In this document: one piece after another, positions 35,262 through 41,876 of the stretch
Numbering within the stretch: position 1 is the first letter of the stretch
How the letters are laid out: the number at the start of each line of letters is the position of its first letter
Made by a program: the position numbers and the translations under genes
DNA from: Collibacillus ludicampi
Lineage (GTDB): Bacteria; Bacillota; Bacilli; Tumebacillales; BOQE01
DNA: 64,000 nucleotides
Direction: 5' to 3'
Assembly (NCBI RefSeq): GCF_023705585.1
Contig: NZ_BOQE01000001.1
Coordinates: 2,884,710 to 2,948,709, forward strand
The notes under the pieces: generated by a model
The model's database searches: none
What the model saw: only the letters and a program-made list of their open reading frames with translations
What the model was told of the DNA's origin: nothing

Positions 35262-35834
35262 GATGCAGAAATCACAGAACGACAGAGGCGAAATCTGGAG
35301 GTCCGAACGAAACTGGCTCATCTTCCTTACAGGAAAACAATTGAAGAGTTTGACTTTGCTTTCCAACCCAGTATCAATGAGCGTCTCATCCGTGAACGGG
35401 CCACCATGGCATTTGTCACTCGAAATGAGAACGTTTTGTTCTTGGGGCCTCCCGAGGTTGGAAAGAGTCATTTGGCGGTGGCGTTAGCAATAGAAGCCAT
35501 AAGACTTGGGATTTCTGTCTATTTTGTGAGCTTGACTTATATGATTGAAGATCTAAGGAAGGACTATGCGGAAAACTGACTGGACAAGCGATTACGTGTG
35601 TATATAAGGCCAAAAATTCTTATCATTGATTAAGTTGGGTATCTTCCTCTTGACAGTTTGGCTACGAATCTCTTCTTTCAAGTAGTGAGTGTTCGTTACG
35701 AGCGAGGGAGTATCTTGATGAACAGTAACAAAAGTTTTGGTGAATGGGGAGAGCTTATGGGAGATCCGGTATTGGCGACAACCGTCCTTGATCGTCTCCT
35801 TCACCATAGCTGGGTAGTCCTTGAAAACAATTGA
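35259..35834 (+). pseudogene. IS21-family istB (ATPase helper), 5'-truncated and broken
   Basis: Reads '[18 protein letters not shown]', then a Walker A 'GPPEVGKSHLAVAL' (G to E against the usual GPPGVGKT). A TGA in the frame and later a TAA inside 'ILIID*VGYLPLD' break it, and it ends 'SNKSFGEWGELMGD' and 'ATTVLDRLLHHSWVV'. It is the transposition helper ATPase without its istA partner. It is inserted into the PhzF copy. Confidence 0.85.
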
Positions 35835-35850
35835 CCATCTTTGTTATACT
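35821..35850 (+). promoter_or_regulatory. Promoter of plus-strand tRNA-Sec
   Basis: TTGAAA and TATACT at 18-bp spacing, 20 bases before the tRNA 5' end. It overlaps the end of the istB remnant. Confidence 0.6.
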
Positions 35851-35869
35851 ATACCCTGTCATTGAATTT

Positions 35870-35966
35870 GGGAACGGATGGGGTACTGGTGTCCCTCCCG
35901 GTCTTCAAAACCGAGTGTGAGGCATGGGATGTCTCAGGTGGGTTCGATTCCCACACGTTCCCGCCA
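35870..35966 (+). tRNA. selC: tRNA-Sec (UCA), canonical copy
   Basis: A 97-base selenocysteine tRNA. Acceptor GGGAACG pairs perfectly with CGTTCCC, and the encoded CCA is present. The D region GGGG...CCC is intact, the anticodon loop is CTTCAAA (anticodon TCA), the variable arm is long (GAG-GCAT-GGG-ATGT-CTC), and the T arm is GTGGG-TTCGATT-CCCAC. It reads UGA as selenocysteine with SelB and a SECIS element. None of selA, selB or selD lies in this window. Its 3' end is duplicated at 37108, so it serves as an integration site. Confidence 0.95.
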
Positions 35967-35979
35967 AAAATGTTGATAT
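35941..35979 (+). repeat. attL-like repeat: tRNA-Sec 3' end
   Basis: A 39-base segment from the T arm through the CCA and 13 bases beyond. It recurs at 37108-37146 with two or three differences. Such 3'-tRNA duplications are left by integrase-mediated islands. Confidence 0.8.
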
Positions 35980-36072
35980 GATACGGATTTTAAACATTAG
36001 GATTCCTCGGGGATTCACATGGATTTTTGCAGGGAATCGTCGATAATTCAGGTGAAAAACGTATGTTATTGT

Positions 36073-36099
36073 AACCTCCTAACTACTCGTTAGGAGGTT
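36073..36099 (+). promoter_or_regulatory. Hairpin containing the ribosome-binding site of the integrase remnant
   Basis: AACCTCCTAAC and GTTAGGAGGTT form an 11-bp stem over TACTC, followed by TTTATT and then ATG 36106. The GGAGG that would serve this ATG is inside the stem. It can act as a terminator or as a translation block. Confidence 0.6.
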
Positions 36100-36105
36100 T
36101 TTATT

Positions 36106-36291
36106 ATGATTAAAACGAAGAAAATGCGTAAGTACGGCTAAGGTGAGCGTAACCCTGTTATCTACACGAAATTTACTTTAATTGAAGCGTTTCAACGATT
36201 CATTGACGCTAAAGTTGCGGAAGGATTAGCTTCAACAATCGTATCCCCAGTTGCCCATACGAGAAACCTCAAAGTTGCCAATAACACCTAA
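36106..36291 (+). pseudogene. Tyrosine integrase, N-terminal (SAM-like) remnant
   Basis: Reads 'MIKTKKMRKYG', TAA, then 'IYTKFTLIEAFQRFIDAKVA' and 'EGLASTIVSPVAHTRNLKV'. The second part is the core-binding helix pair of phage-type integrases (T-x-x-E-A-F-x-x-F...K...G-L-A-x-x-T). The catalytic domain is absent. Its place next to the att-like repeat fits an island integrase. Confidence 0.65.
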
Positions 36292-36330
36292 TGCTTCAAG
36301 CAGAATATCCATGCTTTTTTGCAAGATGAC

Positions 36331-36897
36331 TTACTGATCGGTATATCCGTTAACGATCAGATCGAGCTTGCCCGTCTCGGGATCGATGACCAGCCCGTGC
36401 ACGGGAATGCCCGAGATCAACAGCGGGTGGTTTTTGATTACATCGACGCTGTGACGTACACTGTCCTCAACGCAGTCGAAGCCGCGAAGCCATGCGTGTA
36501 GGTCAATCCCTGAGCGCTGAATCGTTTGTATAGTCGTTGCGGAAACCCCTCGACTTACCATGTTATCCAAAGTTCTGCTCGGATCGATATTGCCCATGCC
36601 GCACCCGTGATGACCGATGACGCAAACCTCTTCCGCTCCCAACTCGTAAATCGCGACCAAAATGCTTCGCATCACGCTTCCGAAGGGATGCACGACGGTA
36701 GCACCCGCGTCCTTTATGATTTTCGCATCCCCGTTTCTCAGCCCCATCGCCCGCGGGAGAAGCTCCGTCAGTCTCGTGTCCATGCATGAAAGGACGACCA
36801 GCTTCTTGTCGGGATATTTTGTCGTCTCATATTTCTCGAACTCCCTGTCCTCGACGAACCGGTGATTGTGCTCCAAAATCCTTTCCAAAAGCTTCAT
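36331..36897 (-). CDS. Beta-class carbonic anhydrase
   Basis: A 188-residue zinc enzyme interconverting CO2 and bicarbonate in the cytosol. The complete active site is visible: C38 and D40-x-R42 in 'LSCMDTRL', and H96 and C99 in 'GHHGCGM'. Length and the 'DAGATVVHPFGSVMRSIL' segment match the YvdA/YtiB group of bacilli. ACAGGAGGG precedes the ATG. It lies inside the tRNA-Sec island, on the opposite strand to the integrase remnant, so it is probably cargo. A gamma-type homologue lies at 6604. Confidence 0.92.
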   Translation of the reverse strand: MKLLERILEHNHRFVEDREFEKYETTKYPDKKLVVLSCMDTRLTELLPRAMGLRNGDAKIIKDAGATVVHPFGSVMRSILVAIYELGAEEVCVIGHHGCGMGNIDPSRTLDNMVSRGVSATTIQTIQRSGIDLHAWLRGFDCVEDSVRHSVDVIKNHPLLISGIPVHGLVIDPETGKLDLIVNGYTDQ

Positions 36898-37107
36898 CCA
36901 AAACCCTCCTGTCTTCGTTCGTGTTTCAATCCCTCATATGTAATCTACAAACCTAAATTTCGCCTTTCCGATATCGATTTCTACGCAGGTAATTAAGTAT
37001 CATCTGCTGGATTCTAAGCGATACTTGTTTCACCTCGAACTAAACATTCTCAATTATAAATTCGACATCGTTCTCTGTCGATCCTCTAACCGATTTGAAA
37101 CAATGAC

Positions 37108-37146
37108 GGTTAGATTCCCACACGTTCCCTCCAAAAATGTTGATAT
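37108..37146 (+). repeat. attR-like repeat: copy of tRNA-Sec 3' end
   Basis: Matches 35941-35979. The CCA position reads TCCA instead of GCCA. There is no tRNA body upstream, so it is not itself a gene. Confidence 0.8.
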
Positions 37147-37215
37147 TTTGCTGTTAAAGAAACAATAAACGCTGGCTGATTTGATAACCGCCAGCGATAT
37201 GAAACGCTTTCTCTC

Positions 37216-37794
37216 CTAACGATTTCGTATGGATACAAACGTTAGTAAAGCTTTCTCAAGTTGGTCGTATGCCGCCGCGATCTCTTCCCGTCGTGCGCCT
37301 TGAAAAAACTGTAGAGCCAAACCGTCTAAAGCGGCCAGAACTAATCTTGCCATCCCGGTATCTTGGATTCCTATTTGCATATCCTCTGCGAGAATCACTT
37401 GCACAAGTTCTTCTTGCCGTTGTTTCATAGCTTTAGCCATATTTGGATTCCAAATCGATATGACCAAAAGATCAAAGTACACTTTTTGCCAGTCGGATCC
37501 GAGTACATGATTCGATCGCAAATAATGACTAGCCTTTTTGATTCTTTCATCTACAGAGGTAGCGTTGCTCAATTCCTCGCGCAACCCTTCTACCCCTTTA
37601 CGAATCGCATATGATGCCGCTTCGATCAGAAGGCTTTCCTTATTCTCGAAGTAATAGTGAATTTGGCTCAAAGCCACGTTCGCAAGCTTCGCGATGTCAC
37701 GCAGACTGACAGCATTCGATCCCGTTTCGGCTAAACAACGAATAGTAGCCTCCAATATCTTTTCATATACACCCGATGTTTTTCGTTCCTTCAA
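37216..37794 (-). CDS. TetR/AcrR family repressor
   Basis: 192 residues. The N-terminal HTH is 'ILEATIRCLAETGSNAVSLR' plus 'DIAKLANVALSQIHYYFENK' (family signature Y-Y/H-F-x-x-K). The C-terminal ligand-binding helices are typical in length and resemble the BetI/YfiR/YxaF type. TTG 37794 is favoured because GGAGGT lies seven bases before it; an ATG six codons upstream would overlap that site. It is downstream of a cytochrome P450 gene on the same strand, with a terminator between. A palindrome upstream of the P450 gene is its likely operator. Confidence 0.88.
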   Translation of the reverse strand: MKERKTSGVYEKILEATIRCLAETGSNAVSLRDIAKLANVALSQIHYYFENKESLLIEAASYAIRKGVEGLREELSNATSVDERIKKASHYLRSNHVLGSDWQKVYFDLLVISIWNPNMAKAMKQRQEELVQVILAEDMQIGIQDTGMARLVLAALDGLALQFFQGARREEIAAAYDQLEKALLTFVSIRNR

Positions 37795-37862
37795 AACCGT
37801 CACCTCCTCCATTGTTGGACGGACGATGATTCTCCTTCAGTTAGCAGGAAGTACCGAATTAC

Positions 37863-37895
37863 AAAAGGGGATGCCTTGAGAATAGCATCCCTTTT
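37863..37895 (-). terminator. Terminator after P450 gene
   Basis: On the minus strand AAAAGGGATGC pairs with GCATCCCCTTTT over a 10-base loop and ends in a T-run. It separates the P450 and TetR transcripts. Confidence 0.75.
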
Positions 37896-37900
37896 ACTAT

Positions 37901-39214
37901 TCAAGTTAACAATCGTTTGAGTACACGCATTCGTAACCCTTTTGGAACCAGTGTGATTAACGGTTCCGGTTCTACGACTGCTCCTTCTGCCAATTCCAGT
38001 TTAAATTGTTGACCAATCGTTGCCAATAAAAGTGTTGCTTCCATTAAGGCAAAGTTGTTTCCGATACACACGCGCGGTCCCCCACCAAATGGGAAGTATG
38101 CATAAGTCGGTATTGTCTTCAAAAAATCGCCTGTAAATCGCTCCGGTATGAACTCATCAGGATTCTTATACCATTTGGGGTCTCGATGTACCGCATATTG
38201 ACTCATCATAAACCATTCGCCTTTTTTGAATTCATACTCCCCGATGACGACGTCTTCCTTTGCGATACGACCGATGGACCATGCTGCCGGGTACAACCGC
38301 ATAGACTCTTGAATAATCATTCGAGTATAAGTGAGATCCGTTAGGCTTTCATAGGTAGGAGCTTGACAGTTAAGGACGCGTCGGAGTTCTTCATGGAATT
38401 TCTTTTCGACTTCCGGATGTTGGGATAACAAGTACCACGTCCATGCTAAAGTATTCGCGGTTGTCTCATGGCCTGCCAAGAAAATCGTAATCACTTGATC
38501 GCGCAGTTGTTTGTCGGTCATACCTGTACGCAATAAACTGGATAACAAATCGTGGCGCTTGTTTTCCGGTTGATTCCGGCGTTCTTCAATAATGGCGTAA
38601 ATAATCTGATTGAGCCTTTCAAGCCCTTGTTGTAAAGCGAGGTTGCGCTTTTGTGTTTCCTCCGGTGGTTCGTGACCTTCCATGCGAATTTTCTCTGTGA
38701 TCAGTCTGTGCCCTTCATCGATCAGTTCACGAAGGCCGTTCTCATTTTTGTCGATAACCGATGTTCCGAACATGGTATCTGTAATAATTTCTAATGTTAC
38801 ATCCATCATCTCTTTCGTGATATCTCGAATCTCGCCGTCTTGCCAACGAGTCAACATCTTTTCGGTAAACTTCACCATTGTCGGTGCATAAGCGCTAATA
38901 TGTTTCATGTTGAAAAAAGGTTGCATGACCTGACGATCTTTTCGGTGTCTTTCCCCTTCGCTGGTGAGAATTCCTTCTCCTACCCACAATTTTAACACTT
39001 GTAGATTTTTGGATTTTATAAAGCTATCATGCTTTGTAATCAGGACTTCATGAATCATATCAGGATTTGAAACAAGATAGGGATATTCGATCTCAGCGGA
39101 AACAAGTTTAACTACATCACCGACATCTCTGGCTTTTACCAGGAGAGTGAGAGGATCTCTCACAAACTCTTCGAAGCTGCCAACGACTGGAGCGTTTTTG
39201 GCAAGTTGAACCAT
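37901..39214 (-). CDS. Cytochrome P450
   Basis: A 437-residue soluble P450 monooxygenase. The I-helix oxygen-binding 'AGHETT' (247-252), the K-helix E303-x-x-R306 ('ESMR') and the heme loop 'FGGGPRVCIG' with the axial Cys383 are all present. No N-terminal membrane anchor or fused reductase is seen, so it needs a ferredoxin/flavodoxin partner that is not encoded nearby. It is closest in style to the CYP102-like/CYP4-like fatty-acid hydroxylases of bacilli (inference). AAGGGGGTTTATAT precedes the ATG. It is probably repressed by the TetR protein. Confidence 0.92.
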   Translation of the reverse strand: MVQLAKNAPVVGSFEEFVRDPLTLLVKARDVGDVVKLVSAEIEYPYLVSNPDMIHEVLITKHDSFIKSKNLQVLKLWVGEGILTSEGERHRKDRQVMQPFFNMKHISAYAPTMVKFTEKMLTRWQDGEIRDITKEMMDVTLEIITDTMFGTSVIDKNENGLRELIDEGHRLITEKIRMEGHEPPEETQKRNLALQQGLERLNQIIYAIIEERRNQPENKRHDLLSSLLRTGMTDKQLRDQVITIFLAGHETTANTLAWTWYLLSQHPEVEKKFHEELRRVLNCQAPTYESLTDLTYTRMIIQESMRLYPAAWSIGRIAKEDVVIGEYEFKKGEWFMMSQYAVHRDPKWYKNPDEFIPERFTGDFLKTIPTYAYFPFGGGPRVCIGNNFALMEATLLLATIGQQFKLELAEGAVVEPEPLITLVPKGLRMRVLKRLLT

Positions 39215-39396
39215 ATATAAACCCCCTTATTCATAAAAACCGAACAATTATCAAGAAGATGAGAGGTTGGAACGAAATTACAGAACATTTACTTGGGATT
39301 TGTGATCAGTTTATTTTCACAAAAATCTCTCCAGATTAGACTGTTCTGCTGAACCTGACAATATGCTTATTTCGCATCACACCGAATCGGCTATAG

Positions 39397-39414
39397 TTCG
39401 GACGTCCGTCCGAA
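39397..39414 (-). promoter_or_regulatory. Candidate TetR operator
   Basis: TTCGGAC and GTCCGAA as an inverted repeat with a 4-base spacer (GTCC), 180 bases upstream of the P450 start. A related GGACGGAC motif occurs just before the TetR gene near 37815, consistent with autoregulation. The remaining intergenic DNA (39215-39575) holds no gene. Confidence 0.55.
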
Positions 39415-39575
39415 AATATAATATCATAGATAATATGAAATGTTAACTATACGATATCCTAAAAAGTTTTCAAAGGAGATTCGAAATCCAATTCGAAGGC
39501 TCAACGTAATATGATCGAAATTTGAGGGATAACCGTTTTTTCCGTTGCGGAAGATAGAAAGGAGGAGGTGTTTTG

Positions 39576-39836
39576 ATGAGCCGAATGACAACGTACTTGT
39601 ATTCCCCGGAAGGCGTCGTCGATCGTACAGATAACTGGGAAATATGTGTTTGTAATGAAGGGGATCGGTATCTTGTCAGAGCTGAAAATAGCGGAACCAA
39701 TTTAACTTATGATTGGCAAGAATTCGATGCTCATTCGGAAGGGGAGGCATTTGCAGAGATGGTGAGTCTCATCAATGCCAATCAAAATCATCAAGTCGCG
39801 AAGCAGCCGCCATATGTCGGGCAAACGCCAACGTAA
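39576..39836 (+). CDS. Hypothetical 86-residue protein
   Basis: Strong translation signal (GGAGGAGGTG before the ATG). The protein is soluble and rich in beta strands ('TTYLYSPEGVVDRTDNWEIC', 'NEGDRYLVRAENSGTNLTYD'), with an acidic 'EGEAFAEMVSLINANQ' helix and a disordered tail. I recognise no family. It is complete and looks like a genuine cytosolic small protein. Confidence 0.6.
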   Translation: MSRMTTYLYSPEGVVDRTDNWEICVCNEGDRYLVRAENSGTNLTYDWQEFDAHSEGEAFAEMVSLINANQNHQVAKQPPYVGQTPT

Positions 39837-40282
39837 ATTGCCCGATTTGAGTCGAACCTTCTTCGGTTCCAGGATGGCATATTCCACATCTTGAACGGAA
39901 AAGATATTTTTCTTTCGGAGAAGCATGCTTAAATCGTCCATATTCAATCGAACAGAAGAGAGTGCCTTTTCGGAAATTTGTCCTTTTTTGATGATAATCG
40001 TTGGCTCTCCATCCAGGATGACCCTTGCTCTTGAGGATTTTAGACTTAAATATTCAACAAAGAAAGTTAATAGTGTCCAAACAATTAAGCTAGTGATACC
40101 GTGGATCAATTGAATATCTCTATGTACAACCATATCTCCAGCAATATTGCCGAGTGCTATTCCTGTTATGTATGTAAAATTTGTAATTTGATTTAATTGT
40201 TTTTTACCAAGTATGCGTGTTAAAAGCAACAAAATAGAAAACCTATCAAAGCTCGCAGTGAAGTAGAAAGAATCGTATCCAT
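39702..40282 (-). pseudogene. YetF/DUF421 family membrane protein, frameshifted
   Basis: The original start (ATG 40282, CTGGAGGAG upstream) reads 'MDTILSTSLRALIGFLF' and stops. One base out of frame the family sequence continues: 'LLLLTRILGKKQLNQITNFT', 'VILDGEPTIIIKKGQISEKA' and 'RKKNIFSVQDVEYAILEP'. These are the YetF hallmarks (GKKQ-x-x-Q and VxxEP). After 'AILEP' the frame becomes the antisense of the gene at 39576 and carries no homology, so the true end is near 39860. A T-rich stretch at the shift could be a sequencing error. Confidence 0.75.
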
Positions 40283-40376
40283 GTTTCTCCTCCAGAAAAG
40301 CATCTTACTGCATTTTAATATCACCAGATTGTTAGAGGATAAACTGGATGAATTTAGAAAGGGTTCCTTACAAAAA

Positions 40377-40415
40377 AAGACCGGCAATGCCGAATGAACA
40401 GGCCTGCCGGTCTTT
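40377..40415 (-). terminator. Terminator of the zinc-binding protein gene
   Basis: AAAGACCGGCA and TGCCGGTCTTT form an 11-bp stem; the minus strand continues with a run of seven T. The right arm overlaps the stop codon. Confidence 0.8.
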
Positions 40416-40623
40416 ACATTTCTGTGGATCTTCCCTGAGTATTACTATATTGTTTTCCGCGTGCCGGGATACCAAATGGGTGTCCGTCCAGGCAAGCATG
40501 AATATCATGCACACAATCCGAACAGACAACCATCTCGCATTTCGAACACCATGTAAACCAATAAGCCGTTGCATTCATACAGGATGGGCAATCTTTCATC
40601 GCGTGCAAAGAATGATGTCTCAT
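40414..40623 (-). CDS. Small Cys/His-rich zinc-binding protein (B-box-like)
   Basis: 69 residues. Paired ligands appear as 'CPSC', 'CSKC', 'CSDC', then 'HDIHACLDGH', which is enough for two zinc sites in a B-box or RING-like cross-brace. A Lys/Gln tail follows. GGGAGGAATG precedes the ATG at 40623, although the frame is open upstream. Such small cross-brace proteins are uncommon in bacilli and usually mediate protein contacts. No neighbour explains its role. Confidence 0.65.
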   Translation of the reverse strand: MRHHSLHAMKDCPSCMNATAYWFTWCSKCEMVVCSDCVHDIHACLDGHPFGIPARGKQYSNTQGRSTEM

Positions 40624-40998
40624 AGAACATTCCTCCCTAAATTTTTTCTTATTATACCCTAAACCGATTTGTCGAATGTTAGGAACCTTTGTCATATAAC
40701 ATCCATTAGTAAATTTTTTAATTTTTACACCGAAGAACGGCAAGGGTTGAAAACGGGTGAGGAAAATTGAGTGAGAACAGAAACAGATGAGGCGGTGTCA
40801 TCATATGATGATCAATAGGGAGCGATCGGAACCAAGGGGGATCAACTTTATGAAAAAGCTGTACAAACTGATGAATGACTGTTATCTGAAACATGTGACA
40901 GTGAATCGTTATTTATCGGATCTCGGGGAAAAAAAGAATGAACTCATGAAGAAAATATCGGATCTGAATGCCCGTTACGAGTCTGATATCGAAAAAGT

Positions 40999-41054
40999 GT
41001 CGACTGCTAATGTGTTGACAGAGGACCAACTGGAAATCAAACATGCGCTTGATA
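40999..41054 (+). repeat. 56-bp direct repeat, left of IS66 copy 2
   Basis: From GTCGACTGCTAATG to GCGCTTGATA. It is identical to 43506-43561, so the two copies directly abut the IS66 ends. Confidence 0.92.
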
Positions 41055-41138
41055 GTAAGCGTCAAATACTTCCCACCTACTAACCTCGTATTGTATTTGA
41101 GATAATCTCCTCAAGATATTCGGAGAGGAGAACTTTCA

Positions 41139-41456
41139 ATGTCCCATGCAGAATTAAGAAAAGAGTGGGAGGTACGGATCGCTGCTTTTCGGGCTAGCGG
41201 ACAGAGTGCATCAGCTTGGTGTAGAGCTCATCAGTTGAAGCTTCATCAGTTCCGGTATTGGCTCCGGAAGTTTGAACACAAAGAAGCCGCTGTGACCCCA
41301 TCATCCAAGTGGATATCGGTAGAAGTGGACGGGCAGACTGACGAGTCTAGAAACACCTTGCTCGTTAGAGTAGGGCAAGTAACCGTAGAGATCCAGCCTG
41401 GCTTTGATCCTGCCCTGCTGGCCGACGTCGTGCGAACACTCCAAACGTTATGCTAA
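41139..41456 (+). CDS. tnpA: IS66 accessory protein TnpA (copy 2)
   Basis: 105 residues, differing from the copy at 30290 at only a handful of positions (for example 'KFEHKEAAV' for 'KIEHKEAVV'). Complete, with the same ribosome-binding site and the same overlap with tnpB. Confidence 0.9.
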   Translation: MSHAELRKEWEVRIAAFRASGQSASAWCRAHQLKLHQFRYWLRKFEHKEAAVTPSSKWISVEVDGQTDESRNTLLVRVGQVTVEIQPGFDPALLADVVRTLQTLC

Positions 41457-41806
41457 GCGAAGCTAGTGTAGAGCGAGTATATCTGGCCTACGGAAGCACC
41501 GATCTACGGAAATCGATTGACGGGTTAGCTGTGCTCGTCAAGGAAGAGTTTGAACTCGACCCTTTCTCGCCCTGTCTCTTCGTTTTCTGCAATCGAAAGC
41601 GAGATAAACTGAAGATTCTTCATTGGGAACACAACGGTTTCTGGCTCTATTACCGCCGATTAGAGAAAGGAAAATTTCAGTGGCCGGAAGAAGCGAGCGC
41701 CGTACCGTTGAAAATTAGTCGTCGGGAGTTGCGTTGGCTACTCGATGGTCTATCTCTCGAACAGCGACAAGCTCACCCTGCCGTCACTGCGCGTACGATT
41801 CTATGA
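41450..41806 (+). CDS. tnpB: IS66 accessory protein TnpB (copy 2)
   Basis: 118 residues, almost identical to the copy at 30601 ('YLAYGSTDLRK' for '[11 protein letters not shown]'). Complete. Confidence 0.92.
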   Translation: MLSEASVERVYLAYGSTDLRKSIDGLAVLVKEEFELDPFSPCLFVFCNRKRDKLKILHWEHNGFWLYYRRLEKGKFQWPEEASAVPLKISRRELRWLLDGLSLEQRQAHPAVTARTIL

Positions 41807-41876
41807 TATGTACACCCAATTAGACTTTGGGATTAAAAAAAGGAATTCGCGGTATGTTGTCGAAATCAATAGTATT

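Larger units (their letters stand above)
35980..37107. other. Small integrative island remnant at tRNA-Sec
   Basis: An about 1.1-kb segment between the two att-like repeats. It contains an integrase N-terminal remnant just inside the left repeat and a complete beta-carbonic anhydrase gene. Most of the original element, including the recombinase catalytic domain, has been lost. The 210 bases left of the right repeat hold only the carbonic anhydrase promoter region. Confidence 0.65.

Noticed and set aside
36331-36897. Carbonic anhydrase and gamma-CA-like protein as parts of a carboxysome-type system
   Set aside because: They are 30 kb apart, no shell, RuBisCO or bicarbonate transporter genes are present, and the beta enzyme is island cargo.
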